From Phycisphaeraceae bacterium (GTDB taxonomy: Bacteria > Planctomycetota > Phycisphaerae > Phycisphaerales > UBA1924): a stretch of DNA of 64,000 nucleotides. Position numbers and translations under genes: made by a program. The notes below the pieces were generated by a model, which searched no databases, had not been told where the DNA came from, and saw only the letters and a program-made list of their open reading frames with translations. This document shows, piece after piece, positions 34,572-42,028 of the stretch. Position 1 is the stretch's first letter, and each line of letters opens with the position of its first letter. The DNA is taken from the NCBI GenBank assembly GCA_015200025.1, contig CP054186.1, positions 3,026,643 to 3,090,642 on the forward strand. Direction: 5' to 3'.

Positions 34572-36317
34572 CGGGCGGCCCTCGCGTCGGGGTTGGACAG
34601 CCAGTATTCAAGGAGTTCGAGGTCGTCGAGGTCGGTCCAGTCGTCGGCGTTGAGGTCGCCGCGGGGGTCGGTGTCGACGATGTACCCGACGAGCTCGTCG
34701 GCGTGGTGCTCGGGCTCGAAGAGCATCCCCATGGGGCCCGAGGGGCAGAGGTTGACGGTGACGCGGTGGGTGAAGAGGCGGCGCTGGGTCCAGCCGCCCG
34801 AGCCGTCGGGCTCGCGGGCGATGTAGACGGGGTAGAGGCGACGCTGGGATTCGCCCGCGACGGGGAGGTGGTAGAAATCGCTGAGGGCCGCGCCCGCGTT
34901 GCCCGTGCTGCCGGGGATGGGGAACGTGTGCTGGGTGAGGCGGGCCTGGGTGAGGACGGACCACGGCCCGGCGGAAGGCCAGGCGAGGCGGAGGAAGTAC
35001 ACGTCGACTTTTTTGTTCTGGTAGGCGGGCGCGGCGGTGTCGTGGCGGTTGTCGTAGAAGGTCAGGCACAGGGCGCCCGAGCAATCGACGGCGAGGGCGG
35101 GGGCGGCCTGGTCGGGCCCGACCTCGGTGATCTGCTCTTCGGGGATGCCCAACGCGGCGTCGGTGATCTGGATGAAATGCTGTCCCGGCAGATTCCCCCA
35201 GGACGTACCATTGTTTGTGCCTCGGAAGATATAGATGTCGGCGTTGCGGTCGTCGGTGTCAAGACCCTCGACGCCGGCCGCCCGGCCGTAGAACGCGACG
35301 TAGACGATGTTGGGCTCGACGGATCGGTCGACGGCGATGGAGGGAGAGTTGGTGCGTTTGTCGATGCCGTAAGGCGTATCGCCGGGGTCGGTGCTGGCTC
35401 CGTAATAGCGCCGTGCGACGTTGATCGGTGGGTCGCCGGCCAGTCTGATGGGGGGATAAGACTGTGGGTTCCACGTCTGTCCGCCGTCGAGGGAGAAGAG
35501 GATGTAGGGTCGGCGGTTGTTGTAGAGGCCTGTGCCGTCAGCATGGCTGATGGCGTCGGCGGTGGCCACGACGATGGTGCCGTTGTTGCAGACGACGGCG
35601 GCGGCCCCCCAGCCCTCGTAGTCGCAGGGGAAGCCGATGGAGGGCTCGGGTTTGAGTTGGACGGTGGACCACGGGTTGGGCGTGGCCACCAGGGGCGTGT
35701 CGGTGGCGGAGGCGTGGATGGGGCCGGTGGCGCCCGCGCGGCACGTGAGGTGCGCGGGCCCGCCCGGTTGCAGGAGCGGCTGGTTGTAGGTGAAGTAATA
35801 GCGGAGTGTTGAGGGATCGCCCGGGGCGGGCCCGATCGCCAAGGAGGGGCGGTCTTGGACCTGGAACTGGCTGAACGTCGGTTGTCCGGCGAGGGTCGAG
35901 CCGCCGGGGTCGCGGTAGGTGTAGAAGATGAGACTGGGATTCGCTGAATGTCCGCCGGCGAAGATGCGGCCCGAGCCACGGGCGCAGGCGGCGAAGGGAT
36001 CGTTGACGTGGAAGTGCCACCCCCCGGTGAACGAGGCTCCGGCGTCGTTGGTGATGGCGTAGGTCCCGCCGTAGGCCATGATAAGGAGTTCGTTCTCGTT
36101 GATCTGGCTGGCGGCGGCGGCGGGCTCGTACCAGCCGTCGGTGCCGCCGCGATACGTGATGTCGACGTGGAGGGGGGCGCTGATGGTCACGGCCGATATC
36201 GGCGGCGGGGGCGGTTTACTTTCTTCCCCCGCCGGTGACGCGTTCGTTGGGCGCGGACGCGAAGGCGGCGGAGGTGGTGACGAGCATGCATGAGACGGCA
36301 CGGGAGCATGGGCGCAT
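34568..36317 (-). CDS. BNR/sialidase-like repeat protein with apparent 1-nt frameshift after the signal peptide
   Basis: A roughly 580-residue exported protein. The long frame holds Asp-box-like blocks (TNDAGASFTGGW, SLDGGQTWNP, GTNNGTSWGN) typical of six-bladed BNR propellers, and ends with a single dockerin-like Asp loop (DLNADDWTDLDDLELLEY). Its own N-terminus is Pro-rich and not an export signal. A clean signal peptide (ATG at 36317, MRPCSRAVSCMLVTTSAAFA) with AGAGAGG upstream lies in another frame and hits TAA at 36216-36218. Removing one base from the G5 run (complement of 36226-36230) would join them. Confidence 0.7.
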
Positions 36318-36330
36318 GGGGACCTCTCTT

Positions 36331-36659
36331 GGTCAATATAACACAAGATGGCGAAGAGGCCAGCCGGGGTTGTATGAAGGTTGGGGCCGACGACCCCTCA
36401 CCGCCCTCGCTGGCGTGAGGGCACCTCTCACCGCCCCCACCCTTTCGAAGCGAACGGGGAGAGGGTGGGGAGCTGGAAGCCGGAATCAGGAAGACCCCAC
36501 ACCCCGGCAGGTGGGGCGTGCCGGACCTCTCCCCGTTCGCGAAGCCTCACGGGGAGAGGGTGGGGAGCAGGAAGCCGGAATCAGGAAGACCCCTCACCCC
36601 GGCAGGCGGGGCGTGCCGGACCTCTCCCCGTTCGCACGGTCTTACGGGGCGAGGGGGGG
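36331..36659. repeat. tandem ~97-bp repeat with strong hairpins
   Basis: No gene. Two near-identical units (about 36451-36540 and 36549-36634) share GGAAGCCGGAATCAGGAAGA and a CCTCTCCCCGTTCGC end. The junctions form hairpins: CCTCTCCCCGT (36526-36536) pairs perfectly with ACGGGGAGAGG (36549-36559), and a near-copy occupies 36621-36655 just after the frr stop. No T-run follows, so these look more like a REP-type palindromic element than intrinsic terminators, though they may end transcripts of frr. Confidence 0.75.
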
Positions 36660-37232
36660 TTAGACGGTCTGGATTTCTTTGATCTTGTCGTCGGTTTTCT
36701 TATCGACGAGGTCTTCGTGCTTTTTGGTGAGGTCCTGGATCTCGTCTTTGAGCTGCTTGATGTCGTCTTCGGCGTAGTGGGTGGTGGAGGCTTTGCTCAG
36801 CGCGTCGGCGTGCTTGTTGGCGTCTCGGCGGGTGTTGCGGATGGCGATCTTCTGCTCTTCGGCGATTTTCTTGGCGCGTGCGATGAGTTGGGTTCGGCGT
36901 TCGGCGGAGAGGGCGGGGATGTTGACGCGGAGCTGCTTGCCCTCGGAGATGGGGTTGAGCCCGAGGCCGGAGGCTTCGATGGCGTGCTTGATGGCGGAGA
37001 GGGCGCCGGCGTCGAAGGGCTTGATGAGGAGTTGTGAGGGCTCGGGGACGGAGATGGCGGCGATGGCTTTGAGTTCGGTGGGGGAGCCGTAGTAATCGGC
37101 CTTGAGGGAGTCGACGAGTGCGGTGGAGGCGCGGCCGGTGCGGAGGCCCTTGAACTCGTGTTCGAGGTATTTGACGGCTTTGTCCATCTGTTCTTCGGCT
37201 TCGAGGAGGATGGTGTCGGGGTCGGTGCTCAT
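36660..37232 (-). CDS. frr: ribosome recycling factor
   Basis: A 190-residue RRF, which with EF-G splits post-termination ribosomes. The two long arms of the helical bundle are clear: MDKAVKYLEHEFKGLRTGRAS at the N-terminus and RAKKIAEEQKIAIRNTRRDAN followed by the C-terminal coiled region. The hinge and domain II (VPEPSQLLIKPFDA) are in place. It lies 25 nt after pyrH on the same strand, the usual pyrH-frr pair; tsf and rpsB are not upstream. Confidence 0.95.
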   Translation of the reverse strand: MSTDPDTILLEAEEQMDKAVKYLEHEFKGLRTGRASTALVDSLKADYYGSPTELKAIAAISVPEPSQLLIKPFDAGALSAIKHAIEASGLGLNPISEGKQLRVNIPALSAERRTQLIARAKKIAEEQKIAIRNTRRDANKHADALSKASTTHYAEDDIKQLKDEIQDLTKKHEDLVDKKTDDKIKEIQTV

Positions 37233-37257
37233 GGGAGAACTCCGGAGGGGTTCGAGG

Positions 37258-38013
37258 TCAGGCGTGGACGAGGGTGCCGAGGGCCTCGCCGCGGACGGCG
37301 CGGGCGATGTTGCCCTTGACCTTGTAATCGAAGACGAGGATGGGGATGTTGTTTTCCTGGCAGAGCGCGAAGGCGGCGGTGTCCATGACCTTGAGGTTCT
37401 GGGCGATGGCCTGGGCGAAGGAGAGGCGTTCGAGGCGTGTGGCCTTGGGGTCTTTTTTGGGGTCGGCGGTGTAGACGCCGTCGACCTTGGTGGCCTTGAG
37501 GAGGACCTGGCATTCGAGTTCTGTGGCGCGGAGAGCGGCGCAGGTGTCGGTGGTGAAGAAGGGGTTTCCGGTGCCGGCGGCGAGGATGACGATGCGGCGT
37601 TTTTCCATGTGTCGGATGGCGCGTCCGCGGATGAAGGTCTCGGCGACGGCGCGGATCTCGACGGCGGACTGGACGCGGGTGTCGAGGCCGATGGTGGTGA
37701 GTCGTTCTTTGAGGGCGAGGGCGTTGATGACGGTGCCGAGCATGCCCATGTGGTCGGCGGTGGCTTGCGGGATGCCTCCGGCCTGGGCGAGGTGGGCGCC
37801 GCGGATGATGTTCCCGCCGCCGACGACGACGGCGATCTGGGAGCCGGAGGCGTGTGCGAGGGCGATCTCGTCGGCGATCTGGTTGATCTCGGCGGGGTCG
37901 AGGCCGAAGCCGCCCGGGGGTCCGAAGGCTTCGCCGCTGAGTTTGAGGAGGACGCGTCGGTATCGAGGGGCCGGAGAAGAAGGGAGGGAGGGTGTGGGGG
38001 TGGGCGTGGACAT
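37258..38013 (-). CDS. pyrH: UMP kinase
   Basis: A 251-residue bacterial UMP kinase of the amino-acid-kinase fold, making UDP from UMP and ATP. Signatures: RVLLKLSGEAFG, VVVGGGNIIRG, DHMGMLGTVINALAL, AAGTGNPFFTTDT, KATKVDGVYTADPKKDP and the C-terminal DTAAFALCQENNIPILVFD. The start was set at the ATG just before STPTPTP; longer frames extend into the upstream regulatory region. Upstream gene is divergent. Confidence 0.95.
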   Translation of the reverse strand: MSTPTPTPSLPSSPAPRYRRVLLKLSGEAFGPPGGFGLDPAEINQIADEIALAHASGSQIAVVVGGGNIIRGAHLAQAGGIPQATADHMGMLGTVINALALKERLTTIGLDTRVQSAVEIRAVAETFIRGRAIRHMEKRRIVILAAGTGNPFFTTDTCAALRATELECQVLLKATKVDGVYTADPKKDPKATRLERLSFAQAIAQNLKVMDTAAFALCQENNIPILVFDYKVKGNIARAVRGEALGTLVHA

Positions 38014-38213
38014 CGTGGGCCCTCGGGGCGGCGTGGGTGGGCGGGTTGTTGTAGGGTTTGTGGGCCGGACAATCCAGCGGGAGGCGGGGCGAGGAACCGT
38101 GCGTCGGGCGGGGCGTCGAACCCATGTTGCAGCGTGGCGGATAGGGTTCGGTATGAGCGTGTGGCCCCGCGCGGGGCTCGGGGCGGTCGGGTAGGAAGGC
38201 CGATAGACAGCGC

Positions 38214-39179
38214 ATGAGCGAGGGCGTGTCGAGGATGGGTCCGGGCGGGGAGCGTGGGGCGTGGATGGCTCCACGGTGGGGGCGGTGGCTCCGTCATGCG
38301 CTGGTGGTGGGTGTGGCGGTGTCGCTGATGGTGCACGCGGTGGGGCTGGTGGTGGCGTTCCTGATCTGGCTGAGGGAGCCCCCGGCGGCGAGCGCGGGGC
38401 GGCAGGGGACAGGACCGGTGGAGTTGGCGGTGATGGGGGAGGACGAGCTGGCGACGCTGACGGGCGGGGCGGACCTGATGCCGGAGTTGACGGTGTCGGC
38501 GTCGTTGTCGGAGGCGGTGGTGGTGTCGGTGCCGGGCCCGCCGAGCGACGAGGCGGTGGAGCTGTCGGGGTCGATGGGTGCGGGGGAATCGGCGTCGAGC
38601 CTTGCGGGGGGCGGGGATGTCGGGAACGCGGGGGCGGGGCTTGGCGCGGGGGGCGGGAGCGGCGGGGCGTCGTTCTTCGGGGTGGAGGCGTCGGGGCGGC
38701 GGTTCGCGTTCGTGGTGGACGTGTCGGGGTCGATGATGGGGGCGAGGATCGAGGAGCTCCGTCGGCAACTGGACGCGTCGATCGCGGACATGGTGGAGAC
38801 GTCGTCGTACCTGATCGTGACGTTCAGCGACGACGCGAAGGTTTTGGGCGGGCGCGTGGAGTGGACGGAGGCGACGACGGACAACAAGGCGCTGACGCGG
38901 CAGCGGATCCGGGAGATCCGGGAGCTCAACGGGACGTACGGGATGGAGGCGTTCCGCCTGGCGCTGGCGATCAAGCCCAGGCCCGACGCGATCTACTTCA
39001 TGACCGACGGGGTGCTGAGCGACATGCAGCAGGTGCAGGCGTACCTGCTGACGGCGAACAAGTCTCCGAAGGTGCCGATCCACGCGATCTGCTTCATGGA
39101 GCGTGACAGCGAGGCGTGGATGCGGGAGTTGGTGAGGCAGTTCGGGGGTTCGTTCACGTGCGTGGGGTGCGGGCGATGA
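38214..39179 (+). CDS. membrane-anchored vWA-domain protein, first gene of the ExbB/ExbD operon
   Basis: A 321-residue protein: membrane helix at about 28-53, a Gly/Ala/Ser-rich linker (55-155), then a von Willebrand A domain with an intact MIDAS D-x-S-G-S (Asp169, Ser171, Ser173), FSDDAKV and the FMTDGVLSD strand carrying the third metal site. The vWA domain should lie outside the cytoplasm and bind a protein ligand through a divalent metal. It is the first of eight genes joined by start/stop overlaps (ATGA with the next). The C-terminus has a CVGC pair. Confidence 0.88.
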   Translation: MSEGVSRMGPGGERGAWMAPRWGRWLRHALVVGVAVSLMVHAVGLVVAFLIWLREPPAASAGRQGTGPVELAVMGEDELATLTGGADLMPELTVSASLSEAVVVSVPGPPSDEAVELSGSMGAGESASSLAGGGDVGNAGAGLGAGGGSGGASFFGVEASGRRFAFVVDVSGSMMGARIEELRRQLDASIADMVETSSYLIVTFSDDAKVLGGRVEWTEATTDNKALTRQRIREIRELNGTYGMEAFRLALAIKPRPDAIYFMTDGVLSDMQQVQAYLLTANKSPKVPIHAICFMERDSEAWMRELVRQFGGSFTCVGCGR

Positions 39180-40336
39180 GGCGAAGCGCGGCGAGGTGGA
39201 TGGCGGTGTCGTGGGCGGTGCTCTGTCCCGCGGGGGCGTGGTCGCAGACCGGGGCGGTGGTGCTGCGCGGGGAAGGGGAGGTCTCGGCGGGTGAGCCGCT
39301 GGCGGTGAGCGAGGACGGGGTGCGGGTGGCGACGCGCCGCGACGCGGCGGGGGCGGTGGCGGGGGAGGTGTGGATCGGGTGGGACCGGGTGCGTGAGGTG
39401 CGCGGGCCGGCGGACCTGGAGCGTGCGGCGGAGGCGCTGCGCGACGTGGCGGACGCGGCATGGCGTGCGGGGTCGAGGGCGGCGCGGGGGGATTTCGCGG
39501 CGGCGGAGCCGTTGTACGAGGGCCTGTTCGAGCGGTACCGCGGGCGGACGGGTCCGACGGCGTCGGCGGTGTCGGCGGGGCTGCTGCGGTGTCGGCTGGT
39601 GCGTGGGGCGCAGGCGTCGGCGGTGTCGGCGTGGCTGGGGTGGTTGTCGGCGTCGGTGGGCGGGACGCCCGGGGTGGGCGAGCTGGGCGGGGTGATCGAT
39701 GCGGGGACGGGGCTGTGCCCGGCGTTGCCGCCGATGTGGATGCCGTCGGCGTCGGTGGTGTCTCTGGCGGGGGGCGGGGTGGAGGCGCCCGGGGCGGGCG
39801 TGGCGGACCGATCGGCGTGGTGCCGGTGGCTGTATGTTCGGGCGGCGCGGGCGGAGGTCGGGTTGGAGGACGGGGAGTCCCCGATGCCGGAGTTGCCCAA
39901 GCAGGCCGAGGACGGGGTGAGGCTGGTGTATGAGGTGGTGCGGTCGCGAGCGGGGGATGAGGCGGGGCGGCGCGAGGCGAGGCGGGCGCTGGGTGAGCGT
40001 CTGGGCGGGAGGTCGCCGGGGTGGGTGGAGGCGTGGGTGCGGGTGGCGGTGGGGCGGTCGCTGTTGCTGGAGCCCGAGGTGGAGCGGAAGCGGGAGGGGC
40101 TGTTGTCGTTGATGTACGTGGTGTCGCGGTCGTCGGGGGAGGAGGGGTACATCACGGGACTGGCGATGGCGTCGGCGGCGGTCGGGCTATCGGAGACCGG
40201 CGAGGCGGAGGCGGGGCGGGCGTTGGCGCGGGAGTTGATGGCGCGGTTCCCCGGGCATCCGAGCCTTGATTCGGCGGCGGTGCGCGCGTTGACGGGGTCG
40301 GGCGGGTCGGGCACAACAGGAGACACGATCAAGTGA
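39176..40336 (+). CDS. exported hypothetical protein, operon gene 2
   Basis: A 386-residue protein starting at the ATG that overlaps the vWA stop. A signal peptide (MRRSAARWMAVSWAVLCPAGAWS) precedes a short beta domain (VVLRGEGEVSAGEPLAVSEDGVRV) and an Ala/Leu/Arg-rich helical repeat region resembling TPR or Sel1-like solenoids (AARGDFAAAEPLYEGLFERYRG, ALARELMARFPGHPSLDSAA). No catalytic motif. It is probably a periplasmic scaffold working with the energising proteins that follow. GTGA overlap with the next gene. Confidence 0.75.
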   Translation: MRRSAARWMAVSWAVLCPAGAWSQTGAVVLRGEGEVSAGEPLAVSEDGVRVATRRDAAGAVAGEVWIGWDRVREVRGPADLERAAEALRDVADAAWRAGSRAARGDFAAAEPLYEGLFERYRGRTGPTASAVSAGLLRCRLVRGAQASAVSAWLGWLSASVGGTPGVGELGGVIDAGTGLCPALPPMWMPSASVVSLAGGGVEAPGAGVADRSAWCRWLYVRAARAEVGLEDGESPMPELPKQAEDGVRLVYEVVRSRAGDEAGRREARRALGERLGGRSPGWVEAWVRVAVGRSLLLEPEVERKREGLLSLMYVVSRSSGEEGYITGLAMASAAVGLSETGEAEAGRALARELMARFPGHPSLDSAAVRALTGSGGSGTTGDTIK

Positions 40337-41157
40337 ATGTCTACACGTTGGTGATGTTGGCGTCCGGGGTCGGCGGGTCGGCGGGCGGGGCGGGCGGGGC
40401 GGGTGGGGGTGATCGGCGGTTGATCGATCAGATCCTGTCGGGCGGGCCGGTGGGGTACGTGCTGATCGTGCTGTCGGTGGTGGCGTTGGCGTTGGTGATC
40501 GCGAACGCGGTGCAGCTGAGGCGTGACCGGTTGGCGCCGCCGGCGGTGATCGCGGCGCTGGAGGAGACGCTGCGTCGCAACGACGTGGAGGGGGCGAGGG
40601 CGGTGTGCGCGGCGGCGGGGAACGAGAGTTTCCTGTCGCGGATGTTCGGGTCGGCGTTGACGCGGTGCTCGCGGTCGGCGTTCGGGTTCCTGGAGATGCG
40701 GTCGGCGCTGGAAGAATCGGGGACGCGCGAGATCGACCGGCTGACGAAGTTGACGGACGGGGTGGGGCTGGTGGCGGCGGTGGCGCCGATGCTGGGGTTG
40801 CTGGGGACGGTGTTCGGGATGATCGGTGCGTTCCAGACGATCGGGACGCTGGAGGGGGCGTCGAGGTCGAACCAGCTGGCGGTGTACATGTCGCACGCGT
40901 TGGTGACGACGGCGCTGGGGCTGACGGTGGCGATCCCGTGCACGGCGGCGTACACGTATTTCAAGCGTCGGATCGACCGATTGGCGGGCGAGATCGGGCA
41001 GTTGGCCGAGGACCTGGCGTCGCACCTGCAGGGGAAGGGCGCCGGGGCGAAGGCGGCGTCGGCGGGTGTTCGCGGGGTTCCGGCGGCGGGCCCGGGTGGT
41101 GGCGGGGCGCGGGTGGCGGGGGTGGTGGGGCCCGGGGGCGGGGCGGTGAGGCCATGA
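40333..41157 (+). CDS. ExbB/TolQ/MotA-type proton channel, operon gene 3
   Basis: A 274-residue membrane protein with three helices. The family core is evident: LIDQILSGGPVGYVLIVLSVVAL, then GLVAAVAPMLGLLGTVFGMIGAFQTIG, and ALVTTALGLTVAIPCTAAYTYF with the conserved helix-2/3 Thr residues. Such proteins form pentamers around an ExbD dimer and convert proton flow into force. An N-terminal Gly/Ala tract comes from the 9-bp GGGCGG-type repeat. GTG start inside the stop of gene 2; the C-terminus is low-complexity. Confidence 0.92.
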   Translation: MNVYTLVMLASGVGGSAGGAGGAGGGDRRLIDQILSGGPVGYVLIVLSVVALALVIANAVQLRRDRLAPPAVIAALEETLRRNDVEGARAVCAAAGNESFLSRMFGSALTRCSRSAFGFLEMRSALEESGTREIDRLTKLTDGVGLVAAVAPMLGLLGTVFGMIGAFQTIGTLEGASRSNQLAVYMSHALVTTALGLTVAIPCTAAYTYFKRRIDRLAGEIGQLAEDLASHLQGKGAGAKAASAGVRGVPAAGPGGGGARVAGVVGPGGGAVRP

Positions 41158-41612
41158 GGCTGGGGCGGGTGAAGCCGACGCCGGAGGCGACGTTTGACAT
41201 GACGGCGATGAGCGACGTGGTGTTGCTGCTGGTGATTTTCTTCGTGATCTCGGCGCAGTTTGCGCAGGCGGTGCGGAAGCCGTTGAACCTGCCGGACCAG
41301 CCCGGGGAGGCGGGGAGCCGGACGAGGCCGGACGCGGTGATTGTGGATATCGAGGCGGGGGGCGGGATGTTCAGCGCCGGGGAGCGGCTGGACATGGAGG
41401 GGCTGCGAGCGACGCTCCGGTCGTCGATCGCGCAGGCGGGGAACGACCCCGAGGGGGTGGAGGTGATCGTGCGGTGCGACGCTGGGGCGCCCGCGGCGCA
41501 CCTGAACCGCGCGGCGCGGCTGTTCTCGGAGATGGGTCTTCGGTCGTGGCGTCTGGCGACGAAGGGGCAGGGCTCGACGCGGGGGGCGCCGGGCGAGGGG
41601 GTGGGAGGATGA
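41154..41612 (+). CDS. ExbD/TolR protein A, operon gene 4
   Basis: A 152-residue protein with a short cytoplasmic lead, one membrane helix containing the essential Asp (MTAMSDVVLLLVIFFVISAQF, Asp at about 21), and a small periplasmic domain ending in the ExbD fold (VIVRCDAGAPAAHLNRAARLFSEMGL). The Asp faces the ExbB pore and carries protons. ATGA overlaps at both ends. Confidence 0.92.
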   Translation: MRLGRVKPTPEATFDMTAMSDVVLLLVIFFVISAQFAQAVRKPLNLPDQPGEAGSRTRPDAVIVDIEAGGGMFSAGERLDMEGLRATLRSSIAQAGNDPEGVEVIVRCDAGAPAAHLNRAARLFSEMGLRSWRLATKGQGSTRGAPGEGVGG

Positions 41613-42028
41613 CGATCCGTCGGTCGAGGCGTGGCGATCTCAGCGTGCCGCGGATGCCGCTGGTGGCGTTGATCGACGTGGTGCTGTTTATTCTGTTGTA
41701 CTTCATCATGGCGGGGAACCTGGCGCCGATCGAGCACAACCTGTCGGCGGCGCTGAAGACGGACGGCGGGTCGGGGCGTTCGTCGGACCTGACGCCGCAG
41801 ATCGTGTCGGTGGAGGGGTCGGGCGCGGACGGGGTGGTGTTCCGGCTCGGCGGGCGGGTGGTCCGGGACCAGGCGGGGCTGGTGGCGGTGCTGGGGGAGT
41901 TGCCGCGGGCGGCGGGGGTGGTGGTTCGGGTGTCGGACGCGGCGCCGTCGTGGGGTGCGGCGGCGGCGGTGCAGGCGTGCAAGGACGCGGGGTTTACGAA
42001 GGTGAGTTATGTCCCGTCGCGGCGCTGA
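41609..42028 (+). CDS. ExbD/TolR protein B, operon gene 5
   Basis: A 139-residue second ExbD/TolR paralogue. The membrane Asp is kept (PLVALIDVVLFILLYFIMAG), and the periplasmic part ends in VVRVSDAAPSWGAAAAVQACKDAGFTKV. Two different ExbD subunits behind one ExbB suggest a heterodimeric rotor, as in some multi-ExbD systems. ATGA overlap upstream; the next ATG lies inside the gene, 20 nt before its end. Confidence 0.9.
   Translation: MTIRRSRRGDLSVPRMPLVALIDVVLFILLYFIMAGNLAPIEHNLSAALKTDGGSGRSSDLTPQIVSVEGSGADGVVFRLGGRVVRDQAGLVAVLGELPRAAGVVVRVSDAAPSWGAAAAVQACKDAGFTKVSYVPSRR

Noticed and set aside
36660..39461. 933-residue minus frame across frr, pyrH and the vWA gene
   Set aside because: Only its last 190 residues (RRF) are real; the rest is Pro/Arg-rich antisense translation.
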